From Rhodococcus sp. P-2 (GTDB lineage: Bacteria; Actinomycetota; Actinomycetes; Mycobacteriales; Mycobacteriaceae): DNA of 64,000 nucleotides. Positions 34,600-43,095 of this stretch are shown in pieces. The stretch covers positions 2,852,001-2,916,000 of the forward strand of contig NZ_CP066779.1 in NCBI RefSeq assembly GCF_016598535.1, in the 5' to 3' direction. Made by a program: the position numbers and the translations under genes. The first letter of the stretch is position 1, and each line of letters begins with the position of its first letter. The notes beneath the pieces were generated by a model. It was given only the letters and a program-made list of their open reading frames with translations, ran no database searches and had not been told where the DNA came from.

Positions 34600-35405
34600 G
34601 TGACGGGGTATCCGTTCTGTTCGGCGTCGATGCGGTAGCGCTGCACCCATTCGCGGGATCGTCCGTCGCTCTGACGACGCAGCGGCGGTGGTGGGGCCAG
34701 TTGTCCGTCGAGGCCGAGGGAGATGAGAGTTTTTGCGACCACGGACTGCGGGTCTTCGGTGAGATCGCGGAACCCGATCTCGATGGGAGAGATGTCCTCC
34801 TCCTCGAACCAGCGCTTCCATTGGCGTTCCTGCTCACCGAGAATCGTCACCAGGTGCGCGATTCCGAGTGCGTTGTACTGCGCACCGTCCGAGAGATTCG
34901 GTGGAGTCGCGTCGTCGCGCCAGACCTGTGTCTGCACGGCGCGCCACATCGACACAGCTTGAGCGACGACATCTTCTCGATAGACGTGTATGAACTGCAG
35001 GTCGTGATCGAGGGTGTCGTGGAGTGCCGAACGAAGGTCCGTCCCACTTCGCCACGGCAATCCGGCCGCGCGATCGAGCAGGAGCGGCGTCTGATTCCAC
35101 ATCAGCTTGCCGCCCCAGACTCCGTTGGGGGTTCGGCCGAGTTCGAGTAGTTGTGTGCGCCACTGTTCGGAGGTGCGAGTGTCCGGCGTGCCCGGGTGAA
35201 ACGGGGCGAGCAGGCTCAGGACGGACTCGTCCGTGACGTCCTCGAACCACTGCCTCGGTTGAGGCGATCGAGAGGTCTCGGGGAGGTACTGGAAGAACTC
35301 TTCCGGCTCACCCGCGACCCCGGTTGCTCGCAGGGATTCGACCAGCAAAGTACTGCCGCTGCGCTGCGAAGCGCAGACGAGAAACGAGCGTTGGGCCTCC
35401 GTCAT
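34596..35405 (-). CDS. Stf0-like PAPS-dependent sulfotransferase
   Basis: A 269-residue sulfotransferase. ATG 35405 is chosen because it gives MTEAQRSFLVCASQRSGSTLLV, placing the 5'-phosphosulfate loop (QRSGSTLL) at the N-terminus as in Stf0; an upstream in-frame start at 35441 is possible. GEPEEFFQYLP and the long central region with WRTQLLELGRTPNGVWGGKLMWNQ match the Stf0 (trehalose 2-sulfotransferase) family. The mycobacterial enzyme starts sulfolipid synthesis. It is the first gene of a coupled operon with cysD and cysNC, so activated sulfate is made with the enzyme that uses it. The acceptor is not known here. Confidence 0.85.
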   Translation of the reverse strand: MTEAQRSFLVCASQRSGSTLLVESLRATGVAGEPEEFFQYLPETSRSPQPRQWFEDVTDESVLSLLAPFHPGTPDTRTSEQWRTQLLELGRTPNGVWGGKLMWNQTPLLLDRAAGLPWRSGTDLRSALHDTLDHDLQFIHVYREDVVAQAVSMWRAVQTQVWRDDATPPNLSDGAQYNALGIAHLVTILGEQERQWKRWFEEEDISPIEIGFRDLTEDPQSVVAKTLISLGLDGQLAPPPPLRRQSDGRSREWVQRYRIDAEQNGYPVT

Positions 35406-35466
35406 GCGAGCAACGCTAAGGGCGGCCGGAAACCGCCGCAAGCTGGGAAAATAAACTCACGTAGAG

Positions 35467-35493
35467 GTTAAATCTCGACGTGAAACGTTAAAT
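35467..35493. promoter_or_regulatory. pair of GTTAAAT direct repeats upstream of the sulfation operon
   Basis: GTTAAAT occurs at 35467-35473 and again at 35487-35493, exactly 20 bp apart (two helical turns), in the 122-bp gap between the sulfotransferase start (35405) and the copD stop (35528). A and T are enriched here relative to the flanks. It may be an activator or repressor site for the minus-strand sulfation operon. No match to a known regulator is claimed. Confidence 0.35.
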
Positions 35494-35527
35494 GTGCGGG
35501 TCACGAAATCTTGCGCTGAGGCACGTC

Positions 35528-36469
35528 TTACGCAGTTGTCGCAAGGGCCGCGGCGAGCCCGAAAGCGATGGCCATGAACACAACTTCACCGATGGCGCGG
35601 CGCAGGGATCCGTCCGAACTCATGCGGTGTGCAGCACTCGCGACCACCCACGTCCGGCGCCACCACCATCCCAGGGCGACGAGCAGCGCGATCACCACGA
35701 TCTTGGCGAGGATCACCCGGCCGTATGCGCTGTCGTAGAAGGCGGAGAGTGAGTCGAGTCGCACGACGGCGTTGACGATACCGGTGACGACCAACGCGAG
35801 GACGCATCGCCAGGCGAGGGCGGAGTACTTGGGCAACCAGATCGCCCATGAACCGCGCGACGGTACGGCAAGGGCGAGTGCGGCGAGCACGCCGAACCAC
35901 AGGGCCGCCGCGAGGACGTGAACGGCGTCGAGGATCGATCCGAAGCTCTGCTGCGCCATGTGCCCGGTGATCGGGCGGGCAGCGAGCGCCAACGCGGAGA
36001 CGACCAATGCCGGTGCGACGGGCACCGTCTCGGGATTTGTGAATCCGTAGATGCCGTAACAGACGACGGCAAACGCGCACGCGATGATCGCGACGCCGAC
36101 GCGGCCGACGTTGACCTCGGAGACGAATGCGCCGAAGTGTCCGATGGTCAGCGAGGTGACCGGGGCGCCGTCGGCCGCTGCGGCATTGAGCACGAGGAGC
36201 GTGATCTCGGCGACGAGCCAGACCGCTGCCACCGCGGTGAGCTGAGTCCACATGACGGCAGGGGTTGTTGCCGGGCGGCGTTCACTGCGGCCCATCCACG
36301 CAAGCGCCGCGATGCCGAGCGTCAACGAGCCGCATCCGATCGCGAGAACGCGGACCGTGCTCGACGATTCGGGTCCCGACGGGCTGGCGAGGCCCCAGGC
36401 GATCAGTACCCCCAGCAGAGCTGTGGGTACGGCAAACAGCAACCACCACCTGTTTGCCGTACCCGTCAC
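35528..36469 (-). CDS. copD: CopD-family copper membrane protein
   Basis: A 313-residue protein with about eight membrane helices. The C-terminal part (LDAVHVLAAALWFGVLAALALAV, then a long helix with YGRVILAKIVVIALLVALGWWWRR) is the CopD domain, with the conserved His in DAVHVLAAALW. The start is placed at GTG 36469, 4 bp after the CopC stop; a longer frame exists but reads through copC. CopD partners CopC in periplasmic copper binding and import. It follows copC and ycnI in one operon. Confidence 0.85.
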   Translation of the reverse strand: MTGTANRWWLLFAVPTALLGVLIAWGLASPSGPESSSTVRVLAIGCGSLTLGIAALAWMGRSERRPATTPAVMWTQLTAVAAVWLVAEITLLVLNAAAADGAPVTSLTIGHFGAFVSEVNVGRVGVAIIACAFAVVCYGIYGFTNPETVPVAPALVVSALALAARPITGHMAQQSFGSILDAVHVLAAALWFGVLAALALAVPSRGSWAIWLPKYSALAWRCVLALVVTGIVNAVVRLDSLSAFYDSAYGRVILAKIVVIALLVALGWWWRRTWVVASAAHRMSSDGSLRRAIGEVVFMAIAFGLAAALATTA

Positions 36470-36473
36470 GCGA

Positions 36474-36992
36474 TCAGCTCGACTTCGGCTTACGGAGCAC
36501 GAAGAACAGCGCACCGCCGAACACGACGACGCCGGCGACGATGAAGATCCACACCGGCATGCTGCCGGACTCCGACTCACCCGTACTCGACGCGGCGGCA
36601 GCGCCGGGAGTGCCCGACCCCGCCTCGGTGAGGGTGAACGTCAGGGTTCCGTTGACGGGGTGGCCGTCAGCGGAGGTGACGCGGTACGCGATCGTGTAGA
36701 CGCCGGTCGGCCCGAGATCGCCGAGGTCTGCACTGACAGTGGGACCTTCGACGGACGGATCGCTCTTGGTCCAGAGGTTGCCGTCGGGACCGGTGACGGT
36801 CAGTGCCGCGAACTGCGCCTGCAGGGCCTCGTTGAACGTGACCGAAACCGTATCGGGTGCAACTTGAATCGACGCACCGTTTTCGGGGTTGGAACCGACC
36901 ACTGCGGAGTGCGCGCTGGCTGTGCCCATTCCGAGCATCGTGGCCAGCATCGCGAGCATGCCGACGGCGATGACCTTGATCCGGGTACTCAT
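36474..36992 (-). CDS. copC: CopC-domain copper-binding protein
   Basis: A 172-residue exported protein. A signal peptide ends at TASAHS, leaving the mature N-terminus with His (the first Cu(II) ligand in CopC proteins). The CopC/YobA Ig-like fold follows: NPENGASIQVAPDTVSVTFNEAL and YRVTSADGHPVNGTLTFTL, where DGHP supplies the second ligand set. A C-terminal membrane helix (VWIFIVAGVVVFGGALFFVL) anchors it. It overlaps the ycnI stop by 1 bp and precedes copD. Role: periplasmic copper handling. Confidence 0.93.
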   Translation of the reverse strand: MSTRIKVIAVGMLAMLATMLGMGTASAHSAVVGSNPENGASIQVAPDTVSVTFNEALQAQFAALTVTGPDGNLWTKSDPSVEGPTVSADLGDLGPTGVYTIAYRVTSADGHPVNGTLTFTLTEAGSGTPGAAAASSTGESESGSMPVWIFIVAGVVVFGGALFFVLRKPKSS

Positions 36993-37660
36993 CAGCGCTT
37001 GCTCCTGACCAGTGCGCCGAGGCCGAGTGCAGCGCCCAACGCGCCGAGCACCAGGCCGACGCCGCCGAGCCAGCGGGCGGTGTTGTCCGACGAAGAAGAT
37101 TCGGAGGCAGCGGACGTCTCGGCAGTGTTATCGGCAGAGGGCGCTCCGTGCGCGTCACCGGTGGACGCGGCGAGAGTCAGCGTCGGCGCGGGCTTGTCCG
37201 GCTCACTGCCGTCGGCAAGCTCTTCCTGATCCCAGTTGACGACGTTGCCGTCGCTGTACGTCTGGACGGCCTTGAACTCGACCTCTTCCTGCTCCGGCAG
37301 CGGGCCGGCAGAAAGGACGAACTGCTGGAACTGGCCGGGGGCGATGCCGACGCCGGGATCGGCCGTCCAGGTCACGGACTTCGCGACCAGCGAGGTGGGG
37401 TCCTTCTCCACGACAGCGGTCCAGCCGGGCATCGGTTCGGTACGTGCCGACTTGAGGTCGGGGAGTGCCACCGTCAGCTTGGTGGTCGAAGCGGTGTCGG
37501 ATTCGGTGGGCACGCGGAACGTGAGAACGGAGTATCCGCCCTGGGTGGCTCCTGGTGCGACGACGCTGACGTGTGCTGAAGCAATTCCGGCGGCCAGCAG
37601 CACAGCGCTGCCGGTAGCGACGGTCGTGACAACCGCACGCGAAATCAGGGTGTTCTTCAT
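36992..37660 (-). CDS. ycnI: YcnI-family (DUF1775) copper-associated protein
   Basis: A 222-residue exported membrane-anchored protein. The signal peptide is cut before the invariant His in ASAHVSV, which in YcnI binds Cu(II). The domain body shows the DUF1775 pattern (GGYSVLTFRVPTESD, MPGWTAVVEKDP, QFVLSAGPLPEQEEVEFKAVQTYSDGNVVNWDQ split over strands). A Ser/Ala-rich linker and a C-terminal membrane helix follow. It is the first gene of the ycnI-copC-copD operon, the same arrangement as in Bacillus ycnKJI in mirrored form (family knowledge). Confidence 0.92.
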   Translation of the reverse strand: MKNTLISRAVVTTVATGSAVLLAAGIASAHVSVVAPGATQGGYSVLTFRVPTESDTASTTKLTVALPDLKSARTEPMPGWTAVVEKDPTSLVAKSVTWTADPGVGIAPGQFQQFVLSAGPLPEQEEVEFKAVQTYSDGNVVNWDQEELADGSEPDKPAPTLTLAASTGDAHGAPSADNTAETSAASESSSSDNTARWLGGVGLVLGALGAALGLGALVRSKR

Positions 37661-37712
37661 GTCGGGAAGTGTCCTCTTGGTCTGGTGAAGGGGTGGGGAG
37701 TTCTACGAATCT

Positions 37713-38228
37713 TCAGACCAGGGCAGGAGGACCGCGCCGCGAGATGCTGGCGCGAAGCAGAGCGTCGACAGGTCCGTGATGGATTCCGGTCGAGACGGTG
37801 TGGCCGCGGGAAGTGACGGCGGCGGGCGCCAGGGACGCCAGGACGACGTGAAGAGCGTGAGTGACAACCCGGTAGAGGCGCTCGGCAGCCAGGACCGCCA
37901 GCGCACAGGCGACGGTGGCACCGGCGTGAGCACCGAGCATCACCAATCCCGGAGCGGGCGAATGAGCGTGCTCGGAGAGCGTCATGGTGGTGTGCGCGGC
38001 AAGCTGACCCAGGCCCAGAGCCACGATCAAGGCGGCGGGCCCCCGCGAGAGGGCGGGGAGGGTGGCTGTGACGGTACCGACGGTTGCGCAGACTGCGAGC
38101 AGCAGAGTCAGCGAAGACGACTGTGGCAGCTCACCTCCACCGATTCCGTGCGCAGCGACAGCGAGAGCAGCCGAAGCGGAACCGACAGCTGTCCCCCGGA
38201 GGGTCGCGGTCTGCTCGGCTGCTCTCAC
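37713..38228 (-). CDS. small membrane protein upstream of the copper operon
   Basis: A 171-residue protein with four or five hydrophobic segments (SAALAVAAHGIGGGELP, LTLLLAVCATVGTVTATLPAL, AALIVALGLGQLAAHTTMTL, MLGAHAGATVACALAVLAA). Several His (AAHGIG, LAAHTTMTLSEHAHS, LGAHAG) line the helices and the short loop, which suggests a metal-linked role. It stands 52 bp upstream of ycnI on the same strand and is probably co-transcribed. I do not recognise the family. Confidence 0.7.
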   Translation of the reverse strand: MRAAEQTATLRGTAVGSASAALAVAAHGIGGGELPQSSSLTLLLAVCATVGTVTATLPALSRGPAALIVALGLGQLAAHTTMTLSEHAHSPAPGLVMLGAHAGATVACALAVLAAERLYRVVTHALHVVLASLAPAAVTSRGHTVSTGIHHGPVDALLRASISRRGPPALV

Positions 38229-38242
38229 TGTCTTTCTCAGGT

Positions 38243-38896
38243 CTAGCGCACGCCGAGGCGTGCGAGCAGATCTGCTTCGACGCCGTCGAGTTCGGAAGAA
38301 ATTGCCTGATGAGCTGCCTTTCGGCGAGCCTGCGGCATCTGCTCGGCAGCACGAACTGCCGTGCTGAGATCGCCGAGGCGCTCACGGATGGCGGCCGCGA
38401 AACGCTGCGTCTCCGCGTCGTCGGGCTTGCGGCTGAGGATCTCGGTGACCGAGCTCTCGGCACCGGCGATACGAGCGCTCAACTTCGCGCCGTGACCGGT
38501 GTAGTCGCCGAGCTGGTCGACGGCGATGCCCATCTTCTGTGCGCGCGTGGTGTCGAGCTGGGCGCGAACTGCCGTAGCCGCGCGGTACGCGATCGGCAGG
38601 AGAACAGGGGCAAGCAGACGTGCCACGCCCAGGTACTTGCGTACCTTGGCGACGGTCAGGCCCTGATTCGCAGCAGCCTTCTCCTGCGCCTTCAGGGTCG
38701 CGATCTGCGCCTTTTCGATCTTGTGCTGTGACTCGATCTCGGCTTTCTCCAGCTTCTTGAGCGACTTGGTCTCGACCTTGTCGCGCTTACGCTGGCTCTT
38801 GGCGTTGAGCTTCGCCTCGACCTCAGCCTTGTGCTTGAGAGCCTTTGCCTCCGCCTTGCGGGTGGCACGAGACTTTCGCTTCTTGAACAACCCCAT
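38243..38896 (-). CDS. DUF6474-family protein
   Basis: A 217-residue protein from ATG 38896. The first 95 residues are a strongly charged, Lys/Glu/Ala-rich coiled coil (MGLFKKRKSRATRKAEAKAL and onward). A hydrophobic stretch (LGVARLLAPVLLPIAYRAATAV) and a helical C-terminus with IRERLGDLSTAVRAAEQMP follow. This matches DUF6474 proteins of mycobacteria and rhodococci as I know them; function unknown. It is divergent from the RecB-like nuclease gene, with an 88-bp gap. Confidence 0.8.
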   Translation of the reverse strand: MGLFKKRKSRATRKAEAKALKHKAEVEAKLNAKSQRKRDKVETKSLKKLEKAEIESQHKIEKAQIATLKAQEKAAANQGLTVAKVRKYLGVARLLAPVLLPIAYRAATAVRAQLDTTRAQKMGIAVDQLGDYTGHGAKLSARIAGAESSVTEILSRKPDDAETQRFAAAIRERLGDLSTAVRAAEQMPQARRKAAHQAISSELDGVEADLLARLGVR

Positions 38897-38984
38897 CGAA
38901 AAGGACCCCGTTTCCAGGTGTTTGTGTGTTGCCAGGTACCTGCGCTTCGGCTTCAGCCTAGGGGAGCACATAATCTTCGTCATC

Positions 38985-40577
38985 GTGTGTTCCGTTAACA
39001 ACCCCGCGCCCCAGCTCCCGATCATCGATTCGGGGGCGTTGACCCGATGCCGCCATCGGGTGCGTCTGGACGGGTTGTTTCCCGGGAAATCGGCTTCGGA
39101 ACCCGTCGACACCGGCGTCAAGCAACGCCAGGATGCCGCGATCGCAAAGCGTGCCGAGATCGCCGAACTGGTGATCGGTGCTGCTCCCGAGCGTTGGGTG
39201 AAGATCAACCCCGATCAATCGGCGTCGGCTCAGGCTCGAGACACTCTGGCTGCCTGTGAGGCCGGCGCGGACCGGATCTGGGGCGCCGTGTTGCCCGTCG
39301 AGCGAGACACCGGCCGCAAGGGCCGATGCGAAATGCTCATCCGTGACGAGGGAGGCGGCGGGTACATCCCCGTCATTGTCGTCAATCACAAGGTGACCGA
39401 TCCAGGCCAGGGCGCGATCACCTCGGGGCTCTTCGACTGGGAGCCAGCGGTCGATCCCAAACGCAAGGTCCGCAGTCAGGTCCGCGATCAGATGCGCGTC
39501 GCGCAGGTCTATCGGATGCTCGAGCGTCGTGGGCTGGCTAGCCCGTCTCTGACAGCCGGCGCGATCGGTTACAACGGCGACTGCATCCTCGTCCACGACC
39601 TCAGCGCGATTCTCGACGATTACGACGAGCGTTTCGCCGACCGCATCGCTGTTGCCCGCGGTGAGGTGCTGACGTCCCCGTCACAGGTGAGCGAGTGCAA
39701 ATCGTGCCCGTGGTGGACCGAATGCAAGCAGGAGTTGGTCCGAAACCGAGACGTCAGCCTCGTCGCTGTCGGATCGCGAGCCGAGCTTCTGCGCGATGTC
39801 GGCTGCAACACGATCGATCAGTTGGCCGCCTGGGAAGGTGAGCCGCTCGAGGATTGGCCGCACGGAAATTTCGACGACGCAGTGGTGATCGCGAAGGCGT
39901 GGTTGGCAGACGCCCCGTTGGTGCGGCGGTTCGAGAAGATCTCGGTGACCCGGGCGGACATCGAGATCGACGTCGACATGGAGAGCTATCAGGAGCACGG
40001 CGCCTACCTGTGGGGAACGTTGCTCAATGTCGGTGGCTTCTCGATGTATCGAGGATTCGCGACGTGGGATCCGCTGCCGACGCGTGACGAGGCGCGGTCG
40101 TTCGCGGAGTTCTGGGGTTGGCTGATGGCGGAGCGTGCCGCGGCGGCTGCTTCGGGTAAAACCTTTGCCGCATACTGCTATTCGCGTTCGGCGGAGGACA
40201 AGTGGTTGTTGGACTCGGCGCGCAGGTTTGCCGGTGAACCCGGGATTCCGAGCAAGGACGAGATCCGTGAGTTCATCGACAGTCCGCAGTGGGTCGACAT
40301 CTATCAAGCGGTGAGTGATCAGTTCATCTGCCCGAACGGCAAGGGACTCAAGAAGATTGCCCCCGTGGCCGGGTTCAACTGGCGTGACGCCGAAGCTGGT
40401 GGTGAAGCGTCGATGGCGTGGTACCGCGAGGCGGTCGGCTACGACGGTGAGCCGGACGAGACGCAACGGACACGCATCCTGCAGTACAACGAGGACGACG
40501 TCATTGCCACCAAGGTCCTACGTGAGTGGATGACTGACCGCGCGGAGAAGGAAATTCCGTTGGCTTCCGAGCTGTAG
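38985..40577 (+). CDS. TM0106-family RecB-like nuclease
   Basis: A 530-residue protein. GTG 38985 is preferred, giving the family start with IIDSGALTRCRHRVRLDGLF; the longer frame would overlap the divergent DUF6474 gene. A PD-(D/E)XK/Cas4-like domain spans about residues 20-250 and carries the cysteine cluster CKSCPWWTEC (Cys238, Cys241, Cys247), as in iron-sulfur RecB/Cas4 nucleases. The second half resembles an RNase-H-like YprB domain (EIDVDMESYQEHGAYLWG with acidic residues; YNEDDVIATKVLREWM at the end). The precise DNA-repair role is unknown. The predicted terminator at 40602-40628 follows it. Confidence 0.85.
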   Translation: MCSVNNPAPQLPIIDSGALTRCRHRVRLDGLFPGKSASEPVDTGVKQRQDAAIAKRAEIAELVIGAAPERWVKINPDQSASAQARDTLAACEAGADRIWGAVLPVERDTGRKGRCEMLIRDEGGGGYIPVIVVNHKVTDPGQGAITSGLFDWEPAVDPKRKVRSQVRDQMRVAQVYRMLERRGLASPSLTAGAIGYNGDCILVHDLSAILDDYDERFADRIAVARGEVLTSPSQVSECKSCPWWTECKQELVRNRDVSLVAVGSRAELLRDVGCNTIDQLAAWEGEPLEDWPHGNFDDAVVIAKAWLADAPLVRRFEKISVTRADIEIDVDMESYQEHGAYLWGTLLNVGGFSMYRGFATWDPLPTRDEARSFAEFWGWLMAERAAAAASGKTFAAYCYSRSAEDKWLLDSARRFAGEPGIPSKDEIREFIDSPQWVDIYQAVSDQFICPNGKGLKKIAPVAGFNWRDAEAGGEASMAWYREAVGYDGEPDETQRTRILQYNEDDVIATKVLREWMTDRAEKEIPLASEL

Positions 40578-40601
40578 CACTGACCTCTGTCGCTATTGTC
40601 T

Positions 40602-40628
40602 GAAACATCCTATTTAACAGGATGTTTC
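40602..40628. terminator. perfect hairpin after recB-like gene
   Basis: GAAACATCCT (40602-40611) and AGGATGTTTC (40619-40628) are perfect 10-bp arms around ATTTAAC. It lies 25 bases past the nuclease stop and 85 before the GGDEF-EAL start. A terminator is the simplest reading. Because no T-run follows and the loop contains ATTTAAC (also present twice before the sulfation operon, on the minus strand), an operator for the downstream gene remains possible. Confidence 0.5.
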
Positions 40629-40712
40629 GATTCGAAGTTTCTCGTCATCGTGTGTCTGGAGCCCGTATCCGCGCTACCTTCATCTGGTCGGCTCCACGAT
40701 GGAGGGTATTGA

Positions 40713-43040
40713 ATGCTGAGCAGGCTGACTTCGAGTGCGAGCGACGCCGAACTGTCTGACGTCGAGCGGCGCGACCTCTTCGCACGCCAGATACTGCAGG
40801 TGACGACGGTCGCGCCACTGGCCAACATGGTCAATGTACTCAGCGTGTGCGCTTTGCTTGCGTATGTCATACCCCCCGGTCACAACGAGTTTCGGGTGAT
40901 CTGGGGTTCTGCGGCCTTCTTGGTTGTCCTCAATTCGGTGCGCGTCTGGATACCGCGAGTCGTCCTGAAGGGCCGGTACACGCCCAAACATACGACGAGG
41001 TACGACTACTGGGCGCTCATGCTCGAGGTGGTCCTGCTTGGGCTTCTGCTTGTCGTTCTCGCCGCCGCGATGCTTCCCGTGACGGACAACTCGCGAAAGC
41101 TTGTGCTTATAGCGACATTCGCCGGAGTCATGGGCGCCGGCGCCGTGGCATTGTCGACAGTACGGTCGATAGCGGTAGCGTGGATTCTGGTGCACAGCAT
41201 CGGATTGCTCGTCGTTATCCTGCCTAAGAGAACCACGGAATACACTGTCCTCTCGTTCCAGTTGGTCGTTTACTCGGTGACACTGATTATCGGCGTCGTG
41301 TACCTCTGGGCGTCGTTCCGAAGTCGTTGTCTAGCCGAGTTCGAGGCTGCTGCCGAGCGCCAGACGGTCAGTTTACTTCTCGACGATTTCGAGGGCGGGT
41401 CACGCGACTGGCTGTGGGAAGTCGACACCACAGGGACGTTGTCGCACACCTCCGCTCGGCTGTCACAGATCTCGGGAGTTCCCGTCTCCGACCTGCGAAC
41501 CCTGTCGCTGCGCGGATTGTTGGATCGGCTCGACGTCGGTTCGACGAAGAGTGGTCGAGCCGCGGTCCAGGTCATCGGAGATCACCTCGACCGCCTCATG
41601 CCGTTTCGAGAGGTCGTCATTCCCGTTCGTGTCGGCGGCGTCGACCGATGGTGGTCTCTGTCGGGTCATCCCAGGCTTTCCGAGGCCATGGAGTTCGTGG
41701 GTTGGCGAGGTGTGGGTTCGGACATCACCGAGAAGTACAACTACGAGCGGCGAATTCTGTGGCTTGCTGCAACCGACGGACTGACCGGGCTCCCTAATCG
41801 CCGGACGTTCGGCTCGGAGCTGTCCGACGCCCTCGGCACCGTCCGGACCGGCGAGCAGGTTCTGGTCGGCATCCTCGACCTGGACAATTTCAAGTCGGTG
41901 AACGACACGCTGGGACACCCTGTCGGTGACAAATTGTTGATTTCCGTTGCTGCACGGCTCAATCGGGTGGTCGACGGTGCCATGTGTGCCCGAATCGGTG
42001 GCGACGAATTCGGCGTCGTCCTGCGGGGAACAGGGGACGGCGGCGAGGTGTTTGCCCGCTATCTGGGCGCATTGCGTGAGCCGTTTTTCGTGCGGGGGAA
42101 TCGCATCGAGGTTCGTGCATCGATCGGTTATGCCAGCTCACCGGCAGATTCCGAAGACGCGGACACGCTTGTCATGTCCGCGGACCTGGCGCTGTATGCG
42201 GCAAAATCCGCCGGCAAGAACCGGGTCGGAAAATACTCGCCGGTCCTGCGCGCGCGGGCGAGGGAGCGAGCGTCGGCCTTGCAAGAGCTTGGGCTTGCGA
42301 TCGAGTCTCGGCAGTTCGAGCTGTACTACCAACCGCAGGTTCGTGCGGACACCGGCCGCGTCGAGGGTTTCGAGGCACTGCTTCGCTGGAATCATCCGGT
42401 GCGTGGAGTGCTTGCGCCGCACATTTTCATCGACGTCGCGGAAGAGACGGGTTTGATCGTCCCGCTGGGGCTTCAGGTTTTACACATGGCCTGCGCTGAA
42501 GCGACGACGTGGCCCGATGACACCTACGTGACGGTGAATGTCTCTCCGGTGCAACTGATGTCGTCCGGCTTCGGATCGGCCGTGAACGATGCGCTGGAGG
42601 CGTCCGGTCTGTCCAGCAAACGGCTCCAGCTGGAGATCACGGAAACGGGAGCGGTAGAAGAGCTTGCCGTCGCCGAACTGGATCGTCTGCGTGCCACCGG
42701 GATTGCGATCGCCCTGGACGACTTCGGGACCGGCTATTCGTCTTTCGAGAGTTTGAAGAAACTGCCATTGGACATTCTCAAGATCGACCGGTCGTTCATC
42801 ACCGAATTGAGCGAGGGTGATTCGGCAGTCGTCACGTCGGTGGTCGAGGTGTCGAAGGCGCTCGGAATGCAGTCATTGGCAGAAGGCGTGGAGACGGCCG
42901 ACCAGTTGAGGCTCCTGCGCACCGCCGGTTGCGAATTGGTTCAGGGTTACTACATCAGTCGGCCGATACCCGCGGCCGAGGTGGCCGAATATCTGAGCGC
43001 AACTGCACAAACCAGCGGTGGGTATTTTCATTCGTTCTGA
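40713..43040 (+). CDS. membrane GGDEF-EAL cyclic-di-GMP enzyme
   Basis: A 775-residue protein; GGAGGG precedes ATG 40713. The N-terminus holds about six membrane helices (residues 25-200), then a PAS-like region (about 210-340, [20 protein letters not shown]). The GGDEF domain (about 345-505) keeps the active motif [12 protein letters not shown]; the product-inhibition RxxD is not at its usual distance. The EAL domain (515-770) keeps [38 protein letters not shown] and EGVET, so it should be an active phosphodiesterase. Both synthesis and breakdown of c-di-GMP are possible. The signal is probably sensed at the membrane part. Confidence 0.93.
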   Translation: MLSRLTSSASDAELSDVERRDLFARQILQVTTVAPLANMVNVLSVCALLAYVIPPGHNEFRVIWGSAAFLVVLNSVRVWIPRVVLKGRYTPKHTTRYDYWALMLEVVLLGLLLVVLAAAMLPVTDNSRKLVLIATFAGVMGAGAVALSTVRSIAVAWILVHSIGLLVVILPKRTTEYTVLSFQLVVYSVTLIIGVVYLWASFRSRCLAEFEAAAERQTVSLLLDDFEGGSRDWLWEVDTTGTLSHTSARLSQISGVPVSDLRTLSLRGLLDRLDVGSTKSGRAAVQVIGDHLDRLMPFREVVIPVRVGGVDRWWSLSGHPRLSEAMEFVGWRGVGSDITEKYNYERRILWLAATDGLTGLPNRRTFGSELSDALGTVRTGEQVLVGILDLDNFKSVNDTLGHPVGDKLLISVAARLNRVVDGAMCARIGGDEFGVVLRGTGDGGEVFARYLGALREPFFVRGNRIEVRASIGYASSPADSEDADTLVMSADLALYAAKSAGKNRVGKYSPVLRARARERASALQELGLAIESRQFELYYQPQVRADTGRVEGFEALLRWNHPVRGVLAPHIFIDVAEETGLIVPLGLQVLHMACAEATTWPDDTYVTVNVSPVQLMSSGFGSAVNDALEASGLSSKRLQLEITETGAVEELAVAELDRLRATGIAIALDDFGTGYSSFESLKKLPLDILKIDRSFITELSEGDSAVVTSVVEVSKALGMQSLAEGVETADQLRLLRTAGCELVQGYYISRPIPAAEVAEYLSATAQTSGGYFHSF

Positions 43041-43043
43041 CAA

Positions 43044-43087
43044 CTGTGCGCCTTTATTAACCGCGGGCGGTTAATAAAGGCGCACAG
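43044..43087. terminator. bidirectional terminator with perfect 20-bp arms
   Basis: Bases 43044-43063 and 43068-43087 are perfect inverted repeats around CGGG. The element lies between the convergent GGDEF-EAL (stop 43040) and SDR (stop 43096) genes, so it ends both transcripts. The AT-rich middle of the arms (TTTATTAA) gives U-rich flanks on the 3' side in both directions. Confidence 0.9.
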
Positions 43088-43095
43088 CAGGGAGG

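Noticed and set aside
43044..43087. 20-bp perfect inverted repeat as a transposon end or attachment site
   Set aside because: No transposase, target duplication or integrase; its position between two convergent stops explains it as a terminator.
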